Source of the DNA: an uncultured Butyricicoccus sp.
GTDB taxonomy: Bacteria > Bacillota > Clostridia > Oscillospirales > Butyricicoccaceae
Assembly: GCA_900547195.1 (NCBI GenBank)
Contig: URFQ01000033.1
Location: forward strand, 1 to 25,790
DNA length: 25,790 nucleotides
Direction of reading: 5' to 3'
Positions 14,545 to 21,526 of this stretch are shown in pieces. A program made the translations under genes and the position numbers. The notes beneath the pieces are model-generated. The model was not told the origin of the DNA. It saw only the letters and a program-made list of their open reading frames with translations, and did not search any database. Numbering within the stretch: the stretch's first letter is position 1; each line of letters opens with the position of its first letter.

Positions 14545-16331
14545 ACGCAACAATTGACGGCATCCCGGTACGCGTGGCGAACGGCACGACGATTAAACAG
14601 GCCGCCGAAAGCGCGGGCATTTCGATCCCCTCGCTTTGCTACTTAAAGGACTTAAACGAAATCGGCGCATGCCGCGTATGCTGCGTCGAGGTCGAGGGCG
14701 AACAGCGCATGGTGCCCTCGTGCAACAACCCGGTGCAGGAGGGCATGGTCATCCACACCAACTCGCCCCGCGCGCGGGAAACCCGCCGCGTAAACGTGGA
14801 ACTGATCCTCTCGCAGCACGATTGCCACTGCGCGACCTGCGTGCGCTCGGGCAACTGCAAATTGCAGGCTCTTGCAAATGACCTCGGCATTTTGGCGAAC
14901 CCCTACGAAGAGGATTTGCCGCACGGCGTCAAAAGCCTGTGGACCACCACCTTCCCCCTCTACCGCGACGCCAAAAAGTGCATCAAGTGCATGCGCTGCG
15001 TGCAGATTTGCGACAAGGTGCAGAGCCTTGGCATCTGGGAGCTGACCAGCTCGGGCAGCCGCTCGACCATCGACGTTTCGCTCAACCGCCGCATCAAGGA
15101 CGCCGACTGCGCGCTGTGCGGCCAGTGCATCACGCACTGCCCGGTGGGCGCGCTGCGCGAGCGCGACGACACCGGCCGCGCCTTCGCGGCGCTCAGTGAC
15201 CCGGACAAGGTCACGGTCGTGCAGATTGCGCCCGCCGTGCGCACCGCGTGGGGCGAGGCCTTCGGCCTGCCGCCCGAGCAGGCGACCATCGGCAAACTGG
15301 CTGCCGCCCTGCGCCGCATGGGCTTCCGCTATGTCTTTGACACCGCCTTCTCGGCCGACCTGACCATTATGGAGGAAGGCTCGGAATTTTTGGAGCGCTT
15401 TGGCAGCGGCCGGCTGGAAAAATACCCGATGTTCACTTCGTGCTGCCCGGGCTGGGTGCGCTTCCTGAAGTCGCAGTATCCTGAGCTCGTACCGCAGCTT
15501 TCCACCGCCAAATCCCCGCAGCAGATGTTCGGCGCAGTCACCAAAACCTGGTTTGCGGAAAAGATGGGCATTGACCCGGGCAAGATTTTCAGCGTGTCGG
15601 TGATGCCGTGCCTGGCGAAGAAAGCCGAATGCGACCTGCCGACCATGAAGGACGAGGCCTACGGGCAGGACGTCGACCTGGTGCTCACCGTGCGTGAAAT
15701 CACGCGCATGCTGCGCGCCGAGCATCTCGACCCGGCTTCCCTGCCGGACGAGCCGTGCGATTCCCCACTTGGCGAAGGATCGGGCGCGGGCGTGATCTTC
15801 GGCGCGACCGGCGGCGTAATGGAAGCCGCGCTGCGTTCGGCGTACTACCTCGTCGCGGGCCGCAACCCCTCGGTCGATGCGTTTCACGACGTGCGCGAGG
15901 TCATGAACGACGACGTCCTCGGCCTGCACACGCTTGGCTGCGGCTGGCGCGAAGCAACCTTCGACCTCAAGGGCACGCCGGTTCGCGTCGCGGTGGCGAG
16001 CGGGCTTGGCAATGCGCGCGCGCTGTGCAAGGCCATCCTCGCGGGCGAGGTGCACTATGATTTTGTTGAAGTCATGGCCTGCCGCGGCGGCTGCGCGGGC
16101 GGCGGCGGACAGCCCATCCACGACGGCGAAGAATGTGCGCTTAAGCGCGGGCAGGTGCTGTACGGCCTCGACCGCACCGCCGATGTGCGTTTCTCGCATG
16201 AAAACCCGGCGGTCGACGCGCTGTATCAGGAATATATGGGCGCGCCGCTCTCCGAGCGCGCCGAGCGCCTGCTCCACACCGACCACGAAGGCTGGTTCAT
16301 GCCCACACACCCCGATTACGGCAAACGCTAA
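14538..16331 (+). CDS. hydA: [FeFe] hydrogenase catalytic subunit
   Basis: A 597-residue modular [FeFe] hydrogenase that reduces protons to H2 in the cytoplasm. The N-terminus has a 2Fe-2S ferredoxin domain (C34, C45, C48, C62), then a His/Cys-ligated cluster (SQHDCHCATCVRSGNC) and two 4Fe-4S motifs (CIKCMRCVQIC and CALCGQCITHC). The H-cluster motifs are L1 TSCCPGW (C302), L2 MPCLAKKAE (C358) and L3 MACRGGCAGGGGQP (C515, C519). All four H-cluster cysteines are present. A small-subunit-like tail (ALYQEYMGAPLSERAERLLHT split over two stretches) completes it. Its start overlaps the flavoprotein stop. The maturases HydE, F and G are not in the window. Confidence 0.97.
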   Translation: MVNATIDGIPVRVANGTTIKQAAESAGISIPSLCYLKDLNEIGACRVCCVEVEGEQRMVPSCNNPVQEGMVIHTNSPRARETRRVNVELILSQHDCHCATCVRSGNCKLQALANDLGILANPYEEDLPHGVKSLWTTTFPLYRDAKKCIKCMRCVQICDKVQSLGIWELTSSGSRSTIDVSLNRRIKDADCALCGQCITHCPVGALRERDDTGRAFAALSDPDKVTVVQIAPAVRTAWGEAFGLPPEQATIGKLAAALRRMGFRYVFDTAFSADLTIMEEGSEFLERFGSGRLEKYPMFTSCCPGWVRFLKSQYPELVPQLSTAKSPQQMFGAVTKTWFAEKMGIDPGKIFSVSVMPCLAKKAECDLPTMKDEAYGQDVDLVLTVREITRMLRAEHLDPASLPDEPCDSPLGEGSGAGVIFGATGGVMEAALRSAYYLVAGRNPSVDAFHDVREVMNDDVLGLHTLGCGWREATFDLKGTPVRVAVASGLGNARALCKAILAGEVHYDFVEVMACRGGCAGGGGQPIHDGEECALKRGQVLYGLDRTADVRFSHENPAVDALYQEYMGAPLSERAERLLHTDHEGWFMPTHPDYGKR

Positions 16332-16357
16332 AATCCCCATTCACAAGATATGAAAAC

Positions 16358-16390
16358 CCGCCCGTGGGAAAAGTCGTTTTCCCTGGGCGG
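16358..16390 (+). terminator. Terminator after hydA
   Basis: CCGCCC and GGGCGG flank an inner stem GGGAAAA-gtcg-TTTTCCC. The downstream tail ATTTCC is only moderately U-rich, but the position, 27 bases after the stop, supports an operon end. Confidence 0.75.
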
Positions 16391-16441
16391 ATTTCCTTCA
16401 AATGACGCAAGATTAAAGTAGCGGGAAACGACCGGAATCTG

Positions 16442-16543
16442 TATAATAATACTCGAAGGACAGAAAAATACTTCATGGATTCGTTCTTTCTCTATCTCTT
16501 TATTTCTTGCGCAAGAGCCGCTTCCGGTTGGGGGCGGCTTTTG
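16442..16543 (+). other. Possible short transcript or attenuated leader upstream of the UPF0371 gene
   Basis: TATAAT at 16442-16447 (no good -35) is followed about 70 bases later by CTTGCGCAAG (16506-16515, a perfect palindrome) and a terminator-like hairpin AGCCGC (16516-16521) / GCGGCT (16534-16539) with TTTTG. This could be a small RNA of about 90 bases or an attenuator for the next gene. The absence of a -35 makes it uncertain. Confidence 0.35.
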
Positions 16544-16592
16544 TCATGTCTTACGAAATCTGTGGAAATGCGCAGAAATTTTGCCCGAGTCA

Positions 16593-16621
16593 TTGTAATA
16601 TGCCGGAAATTTCATTACAAT
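16593..16621 (+). promoter_or_regulatory. Promoter of the UPF0371 gene, built into an inverted repeat
   Basis: TTGTAA (16593-16598) and TACAAT (16616-16621) are 17 bases apart. The two hexamers lie in the arms of an inverted repeat, ATTGTAAT...ATTACAAT (16592-16599 and 16614-16621), so a dimeric regulator could cover both. Confidence 0.65.
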
Positions 16622-16661
16622 AGACTGTATGAATAAATTTACGAAATGCAGGGGGAAGATT

Positions 16662-18146
16662 ATGAGAAAAACTGGTTTTGATAATGACAAATACCTTGCC
16701 ATGCAGTCCACGCACATCAAAGAGCGCATTGCAAAGTTCGGCGGCAAGCTGTACCTTGAGTTCGGCGGCAAGCTGTTCGACGATTTCCACGCCTCCCGTG
16801 TGCTGCCGGGCTTTGCCCCAGACAGCAAAGTGCGCATGCTGACCCAACTGAAGGACGACGCCGAAATCGTCATCGTCATTTCGGCGGGCGATATTGAAAA
16901 GAACAAAGTGCGCGCCGACATCGGCATCACCTACGACATGGACGTGCTGCGCCTGATTGATGCATTCCGGGGCATTGGCCTGTACGTCGGCAGCGTGGCC
17001 ATCACCCAGTATGCCGGGCAGGCTGCGGCCGACGCCTTCAAAAAGCGTCTGACCGCGCTCGGCGTGCGCGTTTACACCCATTACCCGATCGCCGGGTATC
17101 CGAGCAACGTGCCGCTGATTGTCTCCGACGAGGGCTATGGCCGCAACGAATACATCGAAACCTCCCGCCCGCTCGTGGTCATCACCGCGCCCGGCCCCGG
17201 TTCGGGCAAGATGGCCACCTGTCTCAGCCAGCTCTACCACGAATACAAGCGCGGCGTATCCGCAGGCTACGCCAAGTTTGAGACCTTCCCGATCTGGAAC
17301 CTGCCGCTCAAGCATCCGGTTAACCTCGCCTATGAAGCGGCAACCGCGGACCTGAACGACGTAAACATGATCGACCCGTTCCATCTGGAGACCTACGGCG
17401 TCACGACAGTCAACTACAACCGCGACGTCGAGATTTTCCCGGTGGTCAACGCGATTTTTGAGAAAATTGCCGGCGAAAGCCCGTACCATTCCCCGACCGA
17501 CATGGGCGTCAATATGGCGGGCAACTGCATCATCGACGACGATGCCTGCCGCGAGGCCTCCTGTCAGGAGATCATCCGCCGCTACTATCAGGCGCGCTGC
17601 GATGTGCGCATGGGCCGTGCCGAAGAAACCTGCGTGCACAAGATCGAGCTGCTGATGAACCAGGCCAAGATCACGCCGGAAAACCGTCCGGTCATCGCTG
17701 TGGCCGATGCGCTCGCTGAAGAGACCGGCAACCCGGCGGCAGCCATCGAATTGCCGGATGGCCAGATCGTCACCGGCAAAACCTCTTCCCTGCTTGGCGC
17801 ATCCGCGGCCGCCCTGCTGAACGCACTCAAACAGCTTGCCGGCCTGCCGGACGAGCTGCATCTGCTGCCGCCGCTCATCATCGAGCCCATCCAGCGTCTC
17901 AAGACCCACGGCCTTGGCAACCATAATCCGCGCCTGCATACCGACGAAGTCCTCATTGCGCTGTCCATCTCGGCGGCGACCAACCCGGCGGCCGACCTCG
18001 CCATGCAGCAGCTTGGAAGGCTGAAAAGCTGCGAGGTGCATTCGTCGGTCATCCTCGCGCAGGTGGATGACGGAGTGTTCAAAAAGCTCGGCATGAACCT
18101 GACGTGCTCGCCCACGCACCAGACCAAAAAGCTGTATCACAAGTGA
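16662..18146 (+). CDS. UPF0371/DUF1846 family protein
   Basis: A 494-residue soluble protein of the DUF1846/UPF0371 family. The opening FDNDKYLAMQSTHIKERIAKFGGKLYLEFGGKL and the internal TAPGPGSGKMATCLSQLYHEYKRG (each over more than one conserved stretch) are typical, as is the length. The glycine-rich PGPGSGK segment looks nucleotide-related, but the biochemical role of the family is not established to my knowledge. ATG 16662 has AGGGGGAAG upstream; the earlier ATG at 16629 would sit at the expected transcription start and is rejected. The gene stands alone between two terminators, so it is probably monocistronic. Confidence 0.93.
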   Translation: MRKTGFDNDKYLAMQSTHIKERIAKFGGKLYLEFGGKLFDDFHASRVLPGFAPDSKVRMLTQLKDDAEIVIVISAGDIEKNKVRADIGITYDMDVLRLIDAFRGIGLYVGSVAITQYAGQAAADAFKKRLTALGVRVYTHYPIAGYPSNVPLIVSDEGYGRNEYIETSRPLVVITAPGPGSGKMATCLSQLYHEYKRGVSAGYAKFETFPIWNLPLKHPVNLAYEAATADLNDVNMIDPFHLETYGVTTVNYNRDVEIFPVVNAIFEKIAGESPYHSPTDMGVNMAGNCIIDDDACREASCQEIIRRYYQARCDVRMGRAEETCVHKIELLMNQAKITPENRPVIAVADALAEETGNPAAAIELPDGQIVTGKTSSLLGASAAALLNALKQLAGLPDELHLLPPLIIEPIQRLKTHGLGNHNPRLHTDEVLIALSISAATNPAADLAMQQLGRLKSCEVHSSVILAQVDDGVFKKLGMNLTCSPTHQTKKLYHK

Positions 18147-18159
18147 TAAAATAGCAAGC

Positions 18160-18308
18160 AAAAGGGCCTGTTGCAAAATGCAGTTTCCAGGCCAAAACAG
18201 AAAATCGACACATCAAAAAAGTTCTGGAGAATTGCCGTATTAAGCAATTCTCCAGAACTTTTTATCAATGTAATTTTTTCAAAATTCTATTTTGCAACAG
18301 GCCCTTTT
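18160..18308. repeat. MITE-like nested inverted-repeat element (149 bp)
   Basis: The outer arms AAAAGGGCCTGTTGCAAAAT (18160-18179) and its exact complement (18289-18308) are perfect over 20 bases. Nested inside is a second perfect 20-base hairpin at 18216-18263 with an 8-base loop and T5 at its end. No coding sequence lies within. The CTGTTGCAAA core is shared with the terminal repeats of IS6-family elements (IS26, IS257). The flanks (AAGCAAAA left, TTTTAAAG right) show no target duplication. It sits between two convergent genes and would also stop transcription from both sides, so a plain bidirectional terminator is an alternative. Confidence 0.7.
18216..18263. terminator. Strong hairpin terminator inside the nested repeat
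   Basis: AAAAAGTTCTGGAGAATTGC (18216-18235) pairs perfectly with 18244-18263 around the loop CGTATTAA. A5 and T5 tracts at the two ends make it usable from both directions, for the UPF0371 gene and for the nhaC-type gene. Confidence 0.8.
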
Positions 18309-18319
18309 AAAGGACTCAG

Positions 18320-19816
18320 TTATTCGCCCTGTGCCTTGCACTTGCGGGTCATATAGACCGCGAATACAGCCAGCAGAGCCGCACCCACCCCAAGGCCGAC
18401 CCAGCCGCTGCCAGTGATGCCGGCAGCCAGATAGCCGACAAAACTGATGACCGCAACCGTCAGCGCATACGGGATCTGGGTGGATACGTGATCCAGATGC
18501 TTGCATTGTGCGCCCGCAGACGCCAGAATCGTGGTGTCCGAAATCGGGGAGATGTGGTCGCCGCAGACCGCGCCCGCCAGACAAGCCGCAACCGTGATGG
18601 TCAGCATGTTGATGGTATTCGCGTCCGGGAAGATCGAAAATGCCACCGGGATCAGGATGCCGAAGGTCCCCCACGACGTGCCGGTTGCAAACGCAATGCC
18701 GAGCGCAATTACGAAGAAAATCGCGGGCATAAACATCCCGATGGCCGCGTCCGCGTTGATATATGCAGCGACAAAGCCGCGCAGGTTGAGATAGTCCTCC
18801 GAGCAGATGCCGGACAACGTCCACGCCAGCGTCAGGATAAAGATGGCGGGCACCATGGCCTTAAACCCCTCGGTAAACGCCTCGCAGAACTGGCCGAAAT
18901 TCAGGATACCGCGCGGGATGTACATCAGGAAGGTGAAAATCAGGGTTGCAAATGAACCGAGTACCAGCGCATCCGCTGCGGTGCAGTTTGCAAAGGCGTC
19001 GATCACGCTTGCGCCCGCAAAACCGCCCCCGTTATAATACATTGCAAGAATGCAGGTGGCAATCAGGAACAGGATTGGGACAATCAGATCCTTGACCTGG
19101 CCTGCGCCGACAATCACGGTCGCCTCTTCACCCGTCGAATCAATCTTGCCGCTCTTTTTCACTTCCTGATTGTATTTGCTCATGGCAAAGAAATCAATAT
19201 TGGCCGCGGACACCCAAATGAGAAACGCCAGCGTCAGCAGCGCGTACAGGTTAAATGGGATGGTCTGCAAAAACAGCGAAAAGCCATTGATGTGCGCATC
19301 CTCCGGCAGCGACGATGAAACCGCGGCTGCCCACGACGAAATCGGCGCAATGATGCATACCGGCGCGGCAGTCGCGTCGATAATGTACGCGAGCTTAGCG
19401 CGGGTGATCTTCTGCCGGTCCGTAATAGGGCGCATGACCGTGCCGACGGTCAGGCAGTTGAAGTAATCGTCCACAAAGATGAGTGCGCCGAGCGCCGACG
19501 TGGCAAACGACGCGCCGCGGCGGGATTTGATGCGCCGGGTTGCCCATTCGCCATAGGCGCGGGACGCGCCCGACTTGGTGATCAGCGAGACGAGGATGCC
19601 CAGCATGACCAAAAACAGGATGATGCTCATGTTGCCCGAAACCCTCTCGCTCATCAAGGCGAACGTGGTTTCGGTCGCCGCCAGCGGGTTTAGCCCGGTG
19701 AACATCAGGGCGCCGACAAAAATGCCGATAAACAGGGAGGAATAAACCTCCTTGGTCAGCAGCGCCAGCGCGATCGCGATGACAGGCGGCAAAACCGCCC
19801 AAAAGGTACCGCTCAT
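18320..19816 (-). CDS. NhaC-family Na+/H+ antiporter
   Basis: A 498-residue inner-membrane transporter with about a dozen predicted helices. NhaC family marks are GALIFVDDYFNCLTVGTVMRPITDR, DATAAPVCIIAPISSWAA, GTSWGTFGILIPVAF and GAVCGDHISPISDTTILASAGA. A hydrophilic loop near residues 205-235 separates the two halves. ATG 19816 follows AAGGAG with a spacer of about 10. The gene is monocistronic, with its own promoter. It is expected to exchange Na+ (or an organic anion pair, as in some relatives such as malate/lactate exchangers) for H+; the substrate is not determined by the sequence. Confidence 0.92.
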   Translation of the reverse strand: MSGTFWAVLPPVIAIALALLTKEVYSSLFIGIFVGALMFTGLNPLAATETTFALMSERVSGNMSIILFLVMLGILVSLITKSGASRAYGEWATRRIKSRRGASFATSALGALIFVDDYFNCLTVGTVMRPITDRQKITRAKLAYIIDATAAPVCIIAPISSWAAAVSSSLPEDAHINGFSLFLQTIPFNLYALLTLAFLIWVSAANIDFFAMSKYNQEVKKSGKIDSTGEEATVIVGAGQVKDLIVPILFLIATCILAMYYNGGGFAGASVIDAFANCTAADALVLGSFATLIFTFLMYIPRGILNFGQFCEAFTEGFKAMVPAIFILTLAWTLSGICSEDYLNLRGFVAAYINADAAIGMFMPAIFFVIALGIAFATGTSWGTFGILIPVAFSIFPDANTINMLTITVAACLAGAVCGDHISPISDTTILASAGAQCKHLDHVSTQIPYALTVAVISFVGYLAAGITGSGWVGLGVGAALLAVFAVYMTRKCKAQGE

Positions 19817-19836
19817 ATGGATAGATCTCCTTTTCC

Positions 19837-19933
19837 CCCGTAAAATACGGAACTGTTAAGAATACGTTAAAAATTTTACAACATTTTTGTCGTTTTTTCA
19901 AGTATTCCTGCGCATTTCCAGCAATTTTACGGG
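19837..19933 (-). repeat. Inverted repeats flanking the nhaC-type promoter
   Basis: CCCGTAAAAT (19837-19846) and ATTTTACGGG (19924-19933) are exact complements 77 bases apart, enclosing the promoter. The inner copy is also half of a local hairpin CCGTA-AAA-TACGG (19838-19850) just upstream of the Shine-Dalgarno site. Confidence 0.5.
19873..19901 (-). promoter_or_regulatory. Promoter of the NhaC-type gene
   Basis: On the minus strand TTGAAA (19896-19901) and TAAAAT (19873-19878) are 17 bases apart, about 57 bases upstream of the start codon. Confidence 0.78.
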
Positions 19934-19993
19934 AGAATTTTTGTCCCCAGCCTGTCGAAAAAGTTCTTCGCGCCGCAACGCGCGTTCCATATT

Positions 19994-20025
19994 AAAAAAA
20001 GCCACGGCATGTGCGTGACTTTTTT
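19994..20025 (-). terminator. Terminator downstream of mntP
   Basis: Minus-strand AAAAAAG-T-CACG pairs with CGTG-G-CTTTTTTT around a short loop. It is the only clear terminator after mntP, about 230 bases past its stop, so the mntP transcript may carry a long 3' region. Confidence 0.65.
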
Positions 20026-20255
20026 CACAAAAAGAGTTTTGAAAAGGCCCACCCATACCAGATCAATACAATCTGCTTTTGGCAGGCCATTTTCAAAGGC
20101 CCGGCACAGGGCACGCCTTTTCAGCCCCCTCGCCCAGGGCCGTTTATGGCGGCGGATGTACTTGCCGGGAAACTGTACCATATAGGATGCGCCCGCACTG
20201 CGGGCTGTATTCTTTCATGTCCGGCATAGTATGAAATCCGGCCGGGATTTTCCCC
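20026..20255 (-). other. Unassigned stretch between mntP and its terminator
   Basis: No convincing gene. A minus-strand open frame (stop near 19927, ATG 20181) runs through the terminator and shows no known motif. The stretch has several GC-rich hairpins, for example CCCGCA/TGCGGG at 20191-20207, and could be a 3' UTR or structured RNA. No known RNA family was recognised. Confidence 0.3.
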
Positions 20256-20816
20256 TTACAGCACCCCCAGATGACTCAAAAGGATGCGCGCGCCCATAAA
20301 AATCAGCAGGGCGCCGCCCGCAAGCTCGGCGCGGGACGCATATTTTTCGCCGAATGCCGAACCAATGCGCACGCCGGCTGCCGACAGCACAAACGTGGTC
20401 GCGCCAATCATCGCCACGGCCGTCCAGATGTCTGTGCCGAGAAACGCGAACGTCACGCCCACAGCCAGCGCATCAATCGCGGTCGCCACCGCGAGCGGCA
20501 GCATACGCAGCGGCGCATACGAGCTGTCCACGTCCTCCTCTTCCCCGCCGGCCGCTTCGCGGATCATATTGCCGCCAATCAGCGCCAGCAGCACAAACGC
20601 AATCCAGTGGTCGATGGATTCAATATACCCGGCAAACTGCGTCCCCAGAAAGCAGCCGATGAGCGGCATAAGCATCTGGAATCCCCCGAACCACAGCCCG
20701 CAGATGAGCGAGCCTTTTGGCTCATACTTGGGCGTGGCCAGCCCTTTGCCGACCGACACCGCGAACGCATCCATCGACAGGCCGACCGCAATCAGAAATA
20801 CTTCCCAAAATCCCAT
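20256..20816 (-). CDS. mntP: Mn2+ efflux pump MntP
   Basis: A 186-residue membrane protein with six predicted helices, the size of MntP. The two repeat motifs GLSMDAFAVSVGKG and ATAIDALAVGVTFA carry the conserved aspartates. A loop EEEDVDSS separates the halves. ATG 20816 has GGAGG 8 bases upstream; an open frame from 20894 lies in the riboswitch terminator and is rejected. Preceded by a Mn2+-responsive riboswitch, it exports excess Mn2+ from the cell, as established for E. coli MntP, whose gene also carries this RNA. Confidence 0.96.
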   Translation of the reverse strand: MGFWEVFLIAVGLSMDAFAVSVGKGLATPKYEPKGSLICGLWFGGFQMLMPLIGCFLGTQFAGYIESIDHWIAFVLLALIGGNMIREAAGGEEEDVDSSYAPLRMLPLAVATAIDALAVGVTFAFLGTDIWTAVAMIGATTFVLSAAGVRIGSAFGEKYASRAELAGGALLIFMGARILLSHLGVL

Positions 20817-20857
20817 AACCAGTTCCTCCATATCGCTAACATATGCCCCCGGGCAAT

Positions 20858-20908
20858 AAAAAAAGACGCACGTACAGCAGGAAAATCCCGCCATACATGA
20901 GTCTCGTC
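20858..20908 (-). terminator. Expression-platform terminator of the Mn2+ riboswitch
   Basis: Minus-strand CATGTATGGCGGG pairs throughout with CCTGCTGTACGTG (several G-U pairs), loop ATTTT. GACG/CGTC may extend the stem across a small internal loop, and seven T residues follow at 20858-20864. The 5' strand includes the 3' side of the aptamer P1 (CTCATG, 20896-20901), so Mn2+ binding should prevent termination. Confidence 0.82.
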
Positions 20909-20982
20909 CATTAAGATCCGCCAGGCGCGCGGCCAGTATGTTGACGGATCACGCGATTTGCGCGTACTACTCCCTCATGGGT
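20896..20982 (-). ncRNA. Manganese (yybP-ykoY) riboswitch
   Basis: In minus-strand order the conserved parts are: P1 5' strand CATGAG, AGGGAGTAGT, hairpin ACGCG-caaat-CGCGT, the core GTCAACATACTGG, hairpin GATCCG.../...CGGATC, the core GGACGAGACT, and P1 3' strand CTCATG. These match the yybP-ykoY aptamer, which binds Mn2+ between two loops. It lies directly upstream of mntP, its most common target. Confidence 0.93.
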
Positions 20983-20988
20983 ATACCC

Positions 20989-21018
20989 ATGATAGCGTGC
21001 CCGCGCGCGGTTAGTCAA
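20989..21018 (-). promoter_or_regulatory. Promoter of mntP
   Basis: Minus-strand TTGACT (21013-21018) and TATCAT (20989-20994) are 18 bases apart. The -35 shares a base with the stop codon of the glycosylase gene. CATGGGTATACCCATG (20976-20991), a perfect 16-base palindrome, overlaps the -10 and the aptamer start and could be an operator or just P1 extension. Confidence 0.72.
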
Positions 21019-21526
21019 CCACAACATGTGTTTTCAGCGCATCCGCTATCACGCGGTAGGCTTCCACCAGCCGCGCAAACGACCATGCGGCGTTCGCCGG
21101 GCTGGTCGAGGGCAGCTTCTCCGCCGGCAGGCCGGTCTGTGGCTGGCACAGTCTGGTATAGAGCTTATGCGAGGCCGCGCCCGTGCAGAACACCGCGCGG
21201 ATCTGCGTCTTTTCCAGCAGGGACGCAATATCATTCGGCACCGGATTGCGGATGGCGGCGTCCGATGCGCCTCGGATCTCGCACGAGGCCAGCGTATCCC
21301 ACATGGCAATGCCGTGGCGGAGCGCCATGGCGCGCTTTTCCTCGATGGATTCGGGCTTCGGCTCCCCAAGCACCGCGGCCAGCACCGGCCAAAAACGGTT
21401 TTGCGGATGGCCGTAGAAAAAATTCACTTCCCGCGATTTGGGGCTGGGAATCGACCCCAGGATAAGCACTCTGGAATGCGCGTCAAACAGTGGGCCGAAC
21501 GGATGGCGCACCACTTCATATTCCAT
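21011..21526 (-). CDS. DNA-deoxyinosine/uracil-type glycosylase (UDG superfamily)
   Basis: A 171-residue DNA glycosylase of the UDG superfamily, in the deoxyinosine (hypoxanthine) branch. VLILGSIPSPKSRE and FFYGHPQNRFWPVL form the first active-site region, HGIAMWDTLASCEIRGASDAAI the middle, and FCTGAASHKL plus LPSTSPANAAWS the later loops. It removes deaminated bases from DNA. ATG 21526 has AAGGAGGGGG upstream and overlaps the end of mutY by 11 bases, so the two repair genes are coupled. The base specificity is inferred from family resemblance. Confidence 0.88.
   Translation of the reverse strand: MEYEVVRHPFGPLFDAHSRVLILGSIPSPKSREVNFFYGHPQNRFWPVLAAVLGEPKPESIEEKRAMALRHGIAMWDTLASCEIRGASDAAIRNPVPNDIASLLEKTQIRAVFCTGAASHKLYTRLCQPQTGLPAEKLPSTSPANAAWSFARLVEAYRVIADALKTHVVVD

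Noticed and set aside
12691..14553. Minus-strand open frame of 620 codons opposite the hydrogenase flavoprotein gene
   Set aside because: It is antisense to a gene with clear Fe-S and FAD motifs, is rich in Arg, Ala, His and Gly, and shows no motif. It results from the high third-position GC of the real gene.
14652..16340. Minus-strand open frame of 562 codons opposite hydA
   Set aside because: Same cause; hydA has all H-cluster motifs on the plus strand.
16590..18176. Minus-strand open frame of 528 codons opposite the UPF0371 gene
   Set aside because: The plus-strand protein is a recognised family of normal length with promoter and ribosome-binding site; the antisense frame has no motif.
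18156..18312. Target-site duplication around the nested repeat
   Set aside because: The eight bases on each side (AAGCAAAA and TTTTAAAG) do not match, so no recent IS6-type transposition can be shown.
19927..20181. Minus-strand 84-codon frame downstream of mntP
   Set aside because: It reads through a strong terminator hairpin and shows no family resemblance or ribosome-binding site.
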